Source of the DNA: Citrus sinensis
Taxonomy: Eukaryota; Streptophyta; Magnoliopsida; Sapindales; Rutaceae
Length of the DNA stretch: 64,000 bases
Reading direction: 5' to 3'
NCBI RefSeq assembly: GCF_022201045.2
Contig: NC_068563.1
Location: 25,393,001-25,457,000, forward strand
The stretch's first letter is position 1; each line of letters starts with the position of its first letter. Below are positions 1 through 11,051 of the stretch, piece after piece. Position numbers and translations under genes: made by a program. The notes below the pieces were generated by a model that ran no database searches, was not told the DNA's origin, and saw nothing but the letters and a program-made list of their open reading frames with translations.

Positions 1-189
1 ATATAGATATTAAGCGGGTTATTGGATAACCCGATTATTTTTCCGTATCGGGTTTAGGTCTCAATATTTTGACACAATTATTAAATAGGTCGGGTTTGGG
101 TCGACCTAAATTTGACACTACATGAAACTAACACGACATGAAACTAACACGACACGAACACGATCTGATGACCTATTTTACCAGCTCTG
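1..189. mobile_element. hAT-type element, one terminus only (cut by window edge)
   Basis: The sequence ends in ttttaccagctct, the same terminal inverted repeat that closes the large hAT element at 36974-46124. Bases 1-189 are close to the reverse complement of about 36974-37145, including the GC-rich blocks with gggtcgacc and the aacccgattattttt stretch. The other end lies left of the window, so size and target duplication cannot be read. A short direct repeat (catgaaactaacacga) occurs near 122-150. No coding sequence is visible, so it is probably non-autonomous. Confidence 0.75.
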
Positions 190-195
190 AATTCA

Positions 196-944
196 GTAAT
201 GATACATCATTACGCTATCAACATTCTGAAAATAGCCATCATTCATTAAATCTTTGTTGCAGGTCATAAATTGGTCGATGATATTCATGGTTATATGTTC
301 TAGATATTAAGGATTGTAAATTGGTCGACAATGTGTAAATGTTTTGCTGGCATGTTGTATTCTTCTTTAATAAAAATTATTAGATTGTAATGTTTGAAAT
401 AAAAATTATTGGGTTGTTAATATTTGGAATCTCCATTTGATTATTGAAAATCAAAATTTGCTTTCAAAGGCTACAAGAGAAGGATATTTATATTAGTAGT
501 AAATATCCTAAACCATGAACAAAAAGGAAAATAAAGTTATAAACTAAAAAAAAAATAAAAATCCTAAACCTTAATTAATAAGGAAATTAATCCTAAAATA
601 ATATAAATTCCTACTCTACATTAGATATCAACACTTAGCTTTAAGTTCAGTCACAAGATCCTTCACAAAAACACCAATAAACTTGTCGGTTGGTATAATG
701 TGAACAAATTTAGCAAAGATGAGGCGAGCCCATTCATCCAAACTTTCTTGTTTTTCCTCTGAATCGTGTTTCTTCGCTAGTTGAGCCATTGGTAATTCCA
801 ATCATAATTTCAAATGCAATAATGATACACCCAATCATTATGCTATCAACAGTCTCAAAATAGCCATCATTCATTAAATCTTTGTTAAAGGACATAAATC
901 AGTCGAAGATATTCATGATTACATGTTCAAAATACGGAGGATAA
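196..944. repeat. Diverged direct repeat of about 120 bp (196-318 and 817-944)
   Basis: Both copies share atagccatcattcattaaat followed by ctttgtt, then a diverged stretch containing gatattcatg and a related 3' part. Identity by eye is roughly 80-85%. The copies are in the same orientation, about 620 bp apart. The right copy runs into the antisense of the small ORF at 628-789, so the pair may be remnants of a duplicated gene fragment. Confidence 0.6.
628..789 (-). pseudogene. Short decayed ORF, unknown function
   Basis: A 53-codon minus-strand ORF starts with ATG at 789 and ends with TGA at 628-630. It encodes a hydrophilic start (MAQLAKKHDSEEK) and a more regular tail containing DEWARLIFAKFVHIIPTDKF. 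Upstream, in another frame, further codons look protein-like (around 790-900), which suggests a frameshifted relic of a longer protein. I do not recognise the family. It could also be chance coding. Confidence 0.3.
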
Positions 945-1862
945 AGTACATCCTCTAAAAGCTCTTATACACAAATCTAACCGTCAAACCGATACTAATC
1001 TAACAATCTACTATTTCCCACACTATTTTAATTCCCTTCAATATTTCAATAAATACATCCTCAAACATTAAAATGTAGATCTCGATAATGAGCATGGCCG
1101 GCTATTTAGAGGTTTTCCAAAAAATTATGAAGAAGAAAAAAAATGGAATAGAAAAAATAATAATCTTCGCCCACCCAAAACTATGGCATGCAATACGTGA
1201 CCTAGTATATTTATAACAAAAAATCATCTCTCACAGACACAGCATTCATGATAATTGCACTAGCAGGTTGGTTGAGCTTGTCAAAAGCACAAACGTAAAT
1301 ATTATTATTATTTTTGTTGCCAATGATAATTTTTACATAGCAAGACAAAGGAGAAAAAATGGAAAGAAAAAAACATATAAACCCAACAGATTATATTCAC
1401 AAAGGGTGGGAATATTTTCACCTCACGAATTGTGTGAATCCACCATTTTCTAAAAATTATTATTTACAAAAAATTAATATTATTTAGAAAAGAAAAATTT
1501 TAAACAATTAATTAATTTAATCTTTCTCAGGATTAACTCTTCGCTTACACAACTTTGCCAAGACCCCATTATTTATTAAGGGCCTCAAATTTATGTTAAA
1601 CATGTTGTTTTATATTTTAAAATATGTAAATGCCTATAATATAGCTATCTCTATTGAACATTATAATTAATGGATTTGGATTTAGTGATCAGTAGATTTT
1701 TTTACTAACTTCTTAAAAAGATACAATTAGTAATTATTTAATAAGAAACATAAAACTAAATAAATCTTAATCATACATTGCTATACATACATGTGTGACA
1801 AAAAATATATAAAGAGTTGAATACTGATCAATTGATTATTGAATCCAAATCCTTAATTAATA

Positions 1863-2658
1863 GGGAAATTATCATTGCACCATCTTTATTTTGCTTTATG
1901 TTCATCCAACCACTATAAAATTTTAACACGTACTTTACACCATCTTTCTTTTCACATTTGTATCAACTAACTACTTTTGCATTAACACTATTAAATAATT
2001 TTAATAAAATGATAATTTTACCCCCAAATAAATTAAAATACTATTTTATCTTATAAAAACTTTTAAAATTAAAATTATAATCATAAAAAAATCCCTAAAT
2101 TTAATAAAAAATAAATCCCAAATAGAGGTGCTCAATTGATTTTTACTAAATTTAGATTTTACAAAATTTTAATAATTATTTTTATTAAAAATTATAATTT
2201 TACAAAATTTTAATAAAAATAAATGAATTTATTTATTAAAAAATTATAATTTTGTAAAATTTTATTAAAATAACTGAATTTATTTCTTAAAACAATAAAT
2301 CCTAAAATTTTAATAATTTAGGGGATTTTTATTAAATCTCAAAATTTTGCAATTATTTTTATAATTATAATTTTATATTAAAAATAAAAATTCTAATTTT
2401 GGGATTTATTTTTATTAAATTTAGGGATATTTTTATTATTATATTATTTATTTTTTAAAATTTTTTATAAAATAAAAAGGTCTTTTAATTTATTTAGAGA
2501 TAAAATTATCATTTTATTAAAATTATTTAATATTGTTAATGTAAAAGTGGCTAGTTAATACAAATGTGAAAAAAAATATGGTACAAAATACATATTAAAA
2601 TTTTATAATAATTAGATGAACAGATGGCAAAATAAAAGTGGTGTAATGATAATTCTCC
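1863..2658. mobile_element. Foldback / long-TIR MITE (possibly MULE-like)
   Basis: The left arm starts gggaaattatcattgcacca and the right arm, read in reverse complement, starts ggagaattatcattacacca. The match continues with indels for well over 150 bp (for example taaataattttaataaaatg occurs on the left and inverted on the right). The centre is A/T-rich with runs of aaaattttaat. No ORF is present. The target duplication is not clear: the flanks are ttaattaata and taaaattaat, so a 9-bp MULE-type duplication is possible but not shown. Confidence 0.7.
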
Positions 2659-3066
2659 TAAAATTAATGAAAAGAGAAGTAGGCCGGTTAAGCAATAATA
2701 CCGAAGCTCTTGTTAACGTTCATATTAAAGATTATTTTATTCCTAGAACTGTTTCAATTGTTGGCTTTTGCTCTCTATTTACATATTGATTAAATTCAAA
2801 AGAGAGTAGAAAAACAAATCAAAATAAAGGACAATGGACAAGGAAATCAATTTGGGATTTTAATTAGTGTTTAAATTATCAATTATTTATTTAGGGTTTA
2901 GAGTTGTAGAAATAACAAAATTGCCCCTTTGTCAGGAGATTTATTACCATTGAATATTGATTATTTGATTTTGATTCAAAAGAATCAAAACACAAAATTT
3001 AGATGCCAGAACAATTAAATCGCTGGCCACCTCTGACTGCTAGGGAGAAGGAGAGAGAAAATTAAG
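2659..3066. promoter_or_regulatory. Upstream region of the tRNA isopentenyltransferase gene
   Basis: This 408-bp stretch must hold the promoter and 5' leader of the gene that starts at 3067. It becomes less AT-rich near the start codon (ggctagggagaaggagagag type sequence). No convincing TATA box was seen, which would fit a housekeeping gene. Confidence 0.4.
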
Positions 3067-6000
3067 ATGGAAAATGGCGGATGCAAACAGAGAGCCCTAA
3101 ATAAGCCAAATCTAGTCATAATAATGGGTCCCACGGGTTCGGGCAAATCGAAGCTAGCCGTTGACTTGGCGTCTCACTTCCCAATCGAAATCATCAACGC
3201 TGACTCTATGCAAGTCTATCAGGGCCTTGATGTTCTCACCAACAAAGTCTCCCTTCAAGACCAAAAGGGTTTGTCCCCATTTTCTTTCTCTGTTTATGTT
3301 CTTCAATGTTCATTTTTGTGGATTGTGATGTTCAGTTGTGTTTTTGGTTTAAATGGGTTCTGTTTGTCATGTGATTTTGTAGGAGTGCCACACCATCTTC
3401 TAGGGACCGTGAGCCCCAACGTGGAATTTACTGCTAAAGAGTTTCGAGATTCTGCTGTTCCTGTGAGTTTATTTCATCATACTCTTCTGTTACTGCAATT
3501 GTTCTTAAGCAAGTTTAATTCGCGTGATGTTGATGTATTACTCGAAGTGTAAAATTTGGTTATGGTGTGTCTCTTTGTGTGTTTCTATGATTATTTCTCT
3601 GGCTTGTGTAGCTAGATGTAGTTGATTCCACATAAATGAGCATTACACTTGGTTTGTATGATTTCTGTGACTGTTTTATTTAGTTGAGGTGCGTGGAATA
3701 TAGTGCTTTGATGGCCTACATCGCTTACACTCTCATTCCTGGTGATCTCCAAATCTTAGTTTCTAAATAATTGAATACTTGATTTTCAGCTTATCAGTGA
3801 GATATTATCACGTGATCACATACCATTCATTGTTGGGGGTACAAACTACTATATTCAGGTATGGAAATTTTTTATCTTCCAACTTCATAAAGTTTACCGA
3901 TTTTACATTCTATCCTGCTGTTTTACGCATGGCAAATTTATTTTTAGAGGAGCATGTTGGTAGTTAAGTAGAATCTTCTTTTGTTAGGGTGAAACTTTGT
4001 TGATGTTCTTCTCTGCTTTCAGGCTCTTGTGAGTCCATTTCTTCTAGATGATTCAGCAGAAGATATGGATGAAAGCTGCTTTGGCAGCCTTTCTGGTATA
4101 AAGCAACTCTTTTACTTTACCTGTATCTGTACTTTGAATACTGTTTTATATCGTTTATTTTTCGCAGGGGATGAGCCGGTTGGTCCTGACTCTGACTTAG
4201 CAAGAGACAGTTCTAGCTACAGTTATGACCTCCTCAAAGACCTTGACCCAGTTGCAGCAAACAGAATTCATCCAAATAACTATAGAAAAGTAGGGGCTTC
4301 AATAAGTGAGCTCTTCAGTTTTAGATGTTGTAGTTTTTTCTCTTGCCAGATTGAATCCTAATATTCTTCTCCTTCTGACCTCTTTAGATTCTTTTGCATG
4401 ATTTTGCAGATCAAACAATACCTTAGCTTGTATGCACGCACTGGAGTTCTCCCTAGCAAACTTTATCAAGGAAAAGCCACTGAGGTTGGTTTTCCTTTCT
4501 CATAATAATTGGTTGTCTCCACAAATTTGTGCATTCCTCTATTTTCTAGACCTTAATCTTTGAAGCTGTTATGAAATAGGAGATATGAATTGTATCATGG
4601 GATGATTTAATTTATTGTTTTTTGAATTACCTTTGCCCTAGAACTTAGTTTTGGGGCTGCAGGCCATGTTGATGATGTTCCAGCTTCTCAAGTAATTTTT
4701 CTACTTAATCAGATTGGTCTAGTGCAGCATTTTGCAGTTTATCCTCTCATTTGGCTTTTGTCTTTTTTATTCTTTTGTTTTGCATTTTCTTTCTTTGATG
4801 GTACCCTGATGGTCTTTTGCAACCTAATGATTTTTGAATCATAAGTTATTTTAACTTGAAGGTGCTTCCAACTTATGTTTCTAAATGGAGTTAATATGCC
4901 TGACTTTCCATTTGATTCTGAAATTTGGAGTAGAACTAGTGAGCACTGAAATCAAGCTGAGTATTATCTGGGAATTGTAGTTGAATCTGATTTGACGGAC
5001 ATGCTTTTAAATATGTTGCATGTGGCAGGGCAGAACTGGGGCCAAGTAGACAATTTTAGATTCAATTGCTGCTTTATATGTGTTGACGCCGCAAATCCTG
5101 TGCTGGACCGATATGTGGAACAAAGAGTTGACTGCATGATAGATGCTGGATTGCTTGATGAGGTGTATGACATTTACAATGCGAATGCTGATTATACCAG
5201 AGGTCTGCGGCAGGCCATAGGTGTTCGGGAGTTTGAGGATTTTCTGAGCATTTACCATTCTGCGGACAGAGATAACAAGACAAGTGGACCTACTAATGCA
5301 ACTCTGAATTCTAGAAACAAGGATGACAAGACATTGAAAGACTGTATGAGAGCAATACTTAAGTCATCCGCTGATGATCAACTAAAAGTACTTTTAGAAG
5401 AGGCCATTGATCGAGTAAAATTAAACACCAGAAGACTTGTTCGATGTCAAGTAAGCATATACAATCTGATATCCATCTCCGCTTTTTCAACAGATTTTTT
5501 TCCCAAACAAATTTATTTCACAATTGGATCATATCTTTTCTTCTTTTTTTTTTTAAATGGATCATATCTTATTTGATATTGGTCATGTATGTGAAAATAT
5601 TGCGACTTTGCCTTTATGTTTTTGGTTTTTTCAGGAATCAACAAAAGAAACATACTAGATAAAAATACAAATGAGCAAACAAGATTCTCCCAAAAATTAT
5701 GAATTCCTCGTTAAATTCATAATTCTGAAATGAAGAAAACCTTGTTTTTCTTCCAATCCTCCTCTTCATATGATAAGTTTTCGGTTTTCTCAGAGTTCTA
5801 TGGCTTTTCTTTTTCTTTTTTCTGGCGCTCTTTTACAAGTTTTTGGTGAAGTATTCACCAAGTGAATATTAAAGGAAAAATTATTTTTAAATAAGCGCAT
5901 ATTCAAGGAGAGAAAACTGTTTGCTCTATACCAATTGTCACATAACAGATTTGTTTTTCGTGATCTGCAGTCAAATTTTTTGTGGCATTCATTTACCTCT

Positions 6001-6726
6001 AGTGTGAAGCAGTATGTCAATCTGAAAGCACTAGTAATAAACTGTCTTTTGCAGAAGAGGAGGCTCAATCGACTTCAAACTTTGTTTGGATGGGACATTC
6101 ATTATGTTGATTCAACAGAATCCATTTCATGTATGCCTTCTGGATTCTTCTATGTTTCTTTTAAAAAAAAATTTCTTTTGCATGTAAAGATACTAACTAG
6201 TCTGTATAACGATAATCATTATATATTCCAGGCAAATCAGATGAAGTGTGGACTGCACAAGTGGTTGGACCTGCTGTGAAAACTATTAGAGCTTTCCTTA
6301 GTGAAGATGAAAGATTGATGCCTAATTTGGCGGGTATGATTGGCACATCGGTGAATTCAACTGAAAGAGATTTGTGGACTCAATATGTATGCAAGGTATG
6401 CAATTCTATACCTCGAAAATGCATCTGTTTCTTGGGGGTGTGTGTTCCTTACTATCTATCAGTGAGGACATGGTCTTCAGATGAAAACCTATTGACAATA
6501 ATTCAAATTCTTGTGCTTGCGACATGTTGGTTCATAGGCTTGTGGAGACAAGGTTCTTAGAGGTGCATACGAGTGGGAGCAGCACAAACAGGGTCGCAGG
6601 CATCGAAAACGAATTTATAATCTTAGGAAGTCCCAGAGATTCAGCTCAGCAGGTCAGCAGCATCAACAGCAAAACACCTCTGTAGCTACAGAGCAATCTT
6701 CAATGTCATGCCAGGTTCAGATATAG
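3067..6726 (+). CDS. IPT2: tRNA dimethylallyltransferase (tRNA isopentenyltransferase, AtIPT2-like)
   Basis: Adds a dimethylallyl group to N6 of adenosine 37 in tRNAs that read UNN codons; breakdown of such tRNA yields cis-zeatin cytokinins. My exon model, all with GT-AG borders and consistent phase, is 3067-3268, 3383-3462, 3790-3858, 4023-4095, 4168-4289, 4410-4484, 5034-5450, 6055-6130, 6232-6395 and 6538-6726, giving 488 residues. The P-loop GPTGSGKS is at residues 21-28, followed by INADSMQVY (substrate/DSMQ motif) and VGGTNYYIQA. A tRNA-binding part has DPVAANRIHPNN and YTRGLRQAIGVREF. The C-terminal part carries a matrin-type C2H2 zinc finger (CKACGDK, then HKQGRRH), which marks the eukaryotic tRNA type rather than the adenylate IPTs that make free cytokinin. 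No stop or frameshift breaks the model, so it looks functional. The start is the first ATG of the ORF, just before the P-loop region. Exon 7 uses the second of two nearby AG acceptors. Confidence 0.93.
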
Positions 6727-7077
6727 AACTTGAATGTTGTCATTCTCGTCATTTGACTCCCTCAGTCCTATAAATATATTCTTCATTCTCATTGTTTCAC
6801 TCTCTCAATCCTGTAAGTATATTCTTTTTTGTTTGTTACGATCAATAGTTTAGCAGTTAGGTCATTACATTTAGCAAAAACATTAAATCAACCAAACTAG
6901 GTACTCCAAAAAATTTAATCTATAAAAGAAAGCAATTGGACTTAAATTAATCTTCAAAAAACTATTGACAATATTTTATTACTACTTTTTCATTTCAATT
7001 TATTTGATACATATCTATATTGTCTTTTCACGTATTACATATAGAACACGATGCTTAGTACATAAACATATACTGCT
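6727..7077. other. Convergent intergenic spacer
   Basis: This 351-bp A/T-rich spacer lies between the 3' ends of the + strand isopentenyltransferase gene and the - strand heat shock gene. It should hold both 3' UTRs. A pair of similar short phrases (tcctataaatatattctt and tcctgtaagtatattctt, about 50 bp apart) is visible at 6766-6825. No ORF of note. Confidence 0.5.
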
Positions 7078-7548
7078 TCAACCAGAGATTTCAATGGCCT
7101 TGAGTTCAGGTTTTTTCACTTCTTCCTTAGGAACTGTAACAGTAAGAACTCCGTCCTCAATAGAAGCCCTAACCTGATCAATCTTCCCATTCTCCGGCAA
7201 CCTGAACCTCCTCAAGAACTTGCCTCTGCTGCGCTCTACACGATGCCATGTCTCATTCTTGTCTTCCCTCTCAACATTCCTGTCTGCTGTTATCTGAAGC
7301 ACCCTGTCGTCTTCAATCTGGAGCTTCACGTCCTCTTTCGTAAGACCTGCAAGATCCACCTTGAATACGTGAGCTTCTGGGGTTTCCTTCCAGTCCATGC
7401 GAGTGTTAACAATAGCTGAGGTTTCTCGAGGGAATCGAGAGGAAAGTGAGGGGAAAGCAAAGTCCTTGAACGGGTTCCAAACATCGAAAGAGAAGGGATC
7501 CAAAATGCTGTCATGCTGGCTACCGAAGAAGCTTGGAATCATCGCCAT
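7078..7548 (-). CDS. Class I cytosolic small heat shock protein (HSP17-18 type)
   Basis: ATP-independent chaperone that assembles into oligomers in the cytosol and holds unfolding proteins during heat. The 156-residue ORF has no intron, as usual for the family. The N-terminal arm ([19 protein letters not shown]) is typical of class I. The alpha-crystallin domain spans about residues 48-140, with [18 protein letters not shown] at its start and the consensus [11 protein letters not shown] near its end. The C-terminal tail holds the I-x-I motif (IEI) that docks onto neighbouring subunits. All hallmark parts are present, so it should be functional. Upstream lie a TATA box and a perfect heat shock element, listed separately, consistent with control by heat stress transcription factors. 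Confidence 0.95.
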   Translation of the reverse strand: MAMIPSFFGSQHDSILDPFSFDVWNPFKDFAFPSLSSRFPRETSAIVNTRMDWKETPEAHVFKVDLAGLTKEDVKLQIEDDRVLQITADRNVEREDKNETWHRVERSRGKFLRRFRLPENGKIDQVRASIEDGVLTVTVPKEEVKKPELKAIEISG

Positions 7549-7650
7549 TTTTTCTTGATAAATGCTTACAGAATGTGAGGTTTTGATACTAGATTGGTTG
7601 CTGTGTATTGTGTATTGCTGCTTGTTATTGATTGCTATGCAAGTGCCGGG

Positions 7651-7658
7651 TATTTATA
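7651..7658 (-). promoter_or_regulatory. TATA box of the small heat shock gene
   Basis: On the minus strand this reads TATAAATA, about 100 bp upstream of the ATG at 7548. That leaves a 5' leader of roughly 70 bases, normal for plant small heat shock genes. Confidence 0.75.
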
Positions 7659-7769
7659 ATAAGCATTGGAGGTTCTCTGGTACTTTAGCGCCCAACTATT
7701 AAATCTGTTCATAGCTACATAAACGACGCTTCTTGTAAAATCTCGAATGATAAAAGAGTTACTTGGGCT

Positions 7770-7787
7770 TTCTAGAATTTTCTGGAC
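7770..7787 (-). promoter_or_regulatory. Heat shock element (alternating TTC/GAA units)
   Basis: The + strand reads TTCtaGAAttTTCtgGAc: three exact 5-bp-spaced units plus a fourth near-match. This is the binding pattern for trimeric heat stress transcription factors. It lies about 112 bp upstream of the TATA box and 222 bp upstream of the start codon. Weaker partial units (TCTCGAATG near 7741, GGTTCTCTGG near 7671) may extend it. Confidence 0.8.
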
Positions 7788-8156
7788 TTGCCCAACTATG
7801 AATCAGTCCAATAATTTTAATTTTTAAATAAAAAATGAAAGCACTGAGAAGGCTTAACTAGGACATCAGTATGTTTGACCAACGACGTGCAAATGCAACT
7901 AATCCAACCCTCCAAAATCCGTATCTTTAATCATTTTGTCGCCATCTACGGCTTTTCATTGCTCTAAACACTTTTAAATGACATGTGCTGATATTCTTTG
8001 AATCGGTCTTCCAATACAAAAAAAAAACCAATAATAATTCTTTGGACCCTACAACAATTTAGACACTAATCAATGTGAAGCCAGTTGGCCTCTGAATCTT
8101 GAATATGAGAATTGACTTTACTTTAAAATACCTCATCGCAAGCCAGTCGATATTAG
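7788..8156. other. Divergent intergenic region between heat shock gene and DUF247 gene
   Basis: A/T-rich, no ORF of note. It should hold distal promoter parts of the minus-strand heat shock gene and the promoter of the + strand DUF247 gene. I saw no clear TATA box close to 8157. Confidence 0.4.
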
Positions 8157-9569
8157 ATGATGCTGCATCTTCCCGGAAACTCACCAATGGAAAGGGAAAT
8201 GAGTATCCTCCGCAATCAATACAGACATGAAAACAGAGGAAGCTCTCATCATGTTATCAGAGTCATGGAGGAAGAGAGGGATTGGTTGGCTTCAATGGAA
8301 GCGAAAATCAACACGAGTCCTAAGTTTCTGAACAAATCAGCCGGCAAGGAGACTTGTTGCATCTTCAGGGTTCCCGAAAGCCTGGTCGAAATCAACGAGA
8401 AAGCCTACCAACCTCACATAGTGTCCATGGGACCTTACCACCATGGCAAAGATCATCTCAAGGTGATACAAGAGCACAAGTGGCGATACCTCAGATCCCT
8501 CCTTTTTCGAATAAAGCCCTGCGGTGTCGATTTGAAGGACTTGTTTGCAGCCATAGCGTCGATGGAGGATAAGATCAGGGAGTGTTACTCGGAGACTATT
8601 GAGTTCAGCAGCCGCGAACTCGTTGAGATGATGGTTCTTGACGGATGCTTTGTCATTGAGCTATTCTGCATTGTTGGGAGACTAGTACCCGGTGATCTTG
8701 ATGATCCGATCTTCAGCATGGCGTGGGTTTTCCCGTTTCTTACTCGCGATCTTCTGAGGCTAGAGAACCAAATTCCTTACTTTGTTCTTCAGACTTTGTT
8801 TGAGCTTACGGTATTGTCTTCAAGAAGAGAACAAAATCCTCCCATTTTAGCCAAACTGGCACTGGAATTTTTCAACTATATGGTCCAAAGAGATGTTAAA
8901 GTCCTGGAAGGATACTACAATCTTCAACGGAAGCATTTGCTCGATTTGTTTCGATTAAGCTTCATCCCTTGTTCCCAAGAAAAGACAAGAGAGGCCAATC
9001 AATTTCTTCATTTGATCCCCTCCGCTAAGAAGCTTCATCTAGCCGGAATCAACTTCAAGCCAAGGAAAGCCACCAGTTTCTTGGACGTCAGGTTCCGAAA
9101 TGGAGTCCTCGAAATCCCCACATTCACGATAGACGATTTCACAAGCTCTCTGTTCCTCAACTTTGTTGCATACGAGCAATGCTACCGCCATTGCTCGAAG
9201 CACATCACGACCTATGCTACCCTAATGGGTTGCCTGATCAACACCCCAGCCGATGCAGGGTTCTTGAGTGACCACAAAGTCATCGAGAATTACTTTGGGA
9301 CAGATGAGGAAGTTGCAAGATTCTTTAACGTTGTGGGGAAGGACGTTGCGTTTGATATACACAATAATTATTTGTCGGAGTTGTTTGAGGGTGTGAATGA
9401 GTATTACAGAAATGATTGGCACGTTCGATGGGCAGGTTTCAAATACACTTATTTTGACTCTCCATGGTCGTTCTTGTCAGCAATGGCCGCTCTTATTCTC
9501 CTCTTTCTCACCATGATACAGGCATTTTTTGCTGGCTATGGCTATATCCGTCCTCCCCACAGTAATTGA
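8157..9569 (+). CDS. DUF247 (UPF0481) membrane-anchored plant protein
   Basis: The 470-residue intronless ORF has the DUF247 hallmarks: an N-terminal CCIFRVPESL then YQPHIVSMGPYHHG, the central MMVLDGCFVIELF, DLLRLENQIPYFVLQTLF, and a C-terminal region ending in a hydrophobic helix at about residues 440-463 (SFLSAMAALILLFLTMIQAF) with a short tail. Length is normal for the family (about 400-550). DUF247 proteins are abundant in plants, often tandem; some act in grass self-incompatibility, but most have no known role. The start is the first of several in-frame ATGs (others at residues 2, 11, 15 and 37), so the true N-terminus may be shorter. No break is seen, so it is probably functional. Confidence 0.93.
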   Translation: MMLHLPGNSPMEREMSILRNQYRHENRGSSHHVIRVMEEERDWLASMEAKINTSPKFLNKSAGKETCCIFRVPESLVEINEKAYQPHIVSMGPYHHGKDHLKVIQEHKWRYLRSLLFRIKPCGVDLKDLFAAIASMEDKIRECYSETIEFSSRELVEMMVLDGCFVIELFCIVGRLVPGDLDDPIFSMAWVFPFLTRDLLRLENQIPYFVLQTLFELTVLSSRREQNPPILAKLALEFFNYMVQRDVKVLEGYYNLQRKHLLDLFRLSFIPCSQEKTREANQFLHLIPSAKKLHLAGINFKPRKATSFLDVRFRNGVLEIPTFTIDDFTSSLFLNFVAYEQCYRHCSKHITTYATLMGCLINTPADAGFLSDHKVIENYFGTDEEVARFFNVVGKDVAFDIHNNYLSELFEGVNEYYRNDWHVRWAGFKYTYFDSPWSFLSAMAALILLFLTMIQAFFAGYGYIRPPHSN

Positions 9570-10305
9570 TCGATGTACAATGCGATTAATTAGAATGAAA
9601 TGTTGAGAAACTTTTTGGATATGTAATAACAGAGTTTCTACTTACTATTTATAACTTTTTTCGTTTTAAAAAAAGTTTAAAGGGTTAAACTAACGCTAGA
9701 GTGTGACATAGCCCCTGCAGAGTGCAGGGTTTGATTTTTTTTTTTTTTTTGGGGGAGCTTCTGCTACATAAATTATTGCTTTGGATATTGATGTTACAGC
9801 GATGTATGATAAGATAGGTATAAATCTGCTCATGTATTCTTCATCCATAACTTCTAGGACAATGCTTTGATGTATATTACATGTAATATACATCAATGCA
9901 AGTGTTGGATCCAATAAGTTCTAAGTATTATTTGATTGTAAAATTATTTTGTGTTGCTGGGTGTAAGTTTTGCTTGTAAAGTATAAACTAACTTTTATTT
10001 ATTACGTAAAACAGAAGTGAAAATACGTGACATACATTTTACTGAATATAAAACAGAAAACAATTTGCTTGAGGCAGTTTTCTCTCAATCTCCCCCAAAT
10101 GTCTACAATTGTGGTGGTCTCTATGTAATTTTTTTGTTTAATTTTTGATTGCCTCATTGCTTTAAGGTTTGAAATTTGTATGAGTAGGGGCTATTTAAGA
10201 GTAGAAATTTGAGATTTAATGGTAAATTTAATTTGAAAGGCATAAACAAAAGAAATGTTACTAAGCATAAAGTTAGTAAATGGTTTGAACAAAATAACTA
10301 ATTTA
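9570..10305. other. Intergenic region, no gene seen
   Basis: Holds the 3' UTR of the DUF247 gene and A/T-rich sequence. A T-run of about 18 bases is at 9733-9750. An inverted repeat (gtatattacatgtaatatac) sits near 9872-9891. No supported ORF. Confidence 0.5.
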
Positions 10306-10760
10306 TAGTAAAACTTTTATAAAATAATATTGTTGGGACCTGAAAAAAATATTATTTTAACAAGGTTATTTATTTATCGATAAATGAATAATTTATTAAT
10401 TTATTGATAAATGAATATTTATTAATTTATGAAGAGTTTTCTTGGTATGTATATAAAAGAAGTGTGTAAAAAGAAACAAATAATAATAATAATAATAATA
10501 ATAATAATTGCTATGATTATAAAATATGCTAAACTTGGTATAGAATATGCTTTGTATACTCGGTGTAAGGGAAGAAATGGAGTAATGAGCCCAATCAAGA
10601 AGGGATATGGTTAACAAATAATTCTTGAGATTTGGCTTTAATAGCTACAAGATTTGTGTGATACCGTTGTTATTTTACACATAGTACATAGAACATAGAA
10701 CACAAACTCTATAAATACATAATTCATTATTTTTAATTTTAGAATCAAATCATTAGAATC

Positions 10761-11046
10761 ATGGCTTCTCATTTGAAAGGAGTTAAAAAATCTACATTGA
10801 TTGATCAAATGAGGAAAGCACTGTGCAAATATTAAAATGAGCATCCCTCCTCAAGTTAAAAAGATTTGCAACAATGGGTTCATAAAAAATTTCACATCTC
10901 CATAAGCTAGTCAACAATATCAAATACTCTTAAAAGATCAGTTGAATATTTGTTAAATGAGATGAAGAATAAGAATGTGAAGAGGCACAAACCAGCAAAA
11001 TATCCCGAGTTGGAAAAAATATTGTATGAATGGTTTCTCCACTATC
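10761..11046 (+). pseudogene. pogo/Tigger transposase, 5' part (DNA-binding region), decayed
   Basis: Reading from the ATG at 10761, codons give MASHLKGVKKSTLIDQMRKA and later ISNTLKRSVEYLL and KRHKPAKYPELEKILYEWF, typical of CENP-B-like helix-turn-helix domains of pogo transposases (centromere-protein/Tc5 type). At least three in-frame stops occur between 10833 and 10905. The frame is cut at 11047 by the Athila-like insertion and resumes at about 24859. Confidence 0.75.
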
Positions 11047-11051
11047 AAGAG

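Larger units (their letters stand above)
190..1862. other. AT-rich intergenic region, no confident gene
   Basis: Apart from the direct repeat and the short decayed ORF listed separately, this stretch holds only AT-rich sequence. A 61-codon ORF at 1268-1453 is low complexity and matches nothing I recognise. No tRNA, rRNA or clear promoter was seen. Confidence 0.6.

Noticed and set aside
10480..10508. CRISPR-like or tandem array signal from the TAA repeats
   Set aside because: It is a simple trinucleotide microsatellite without spacers; CRISPR arrays are not expected in plant nuclear DNA.
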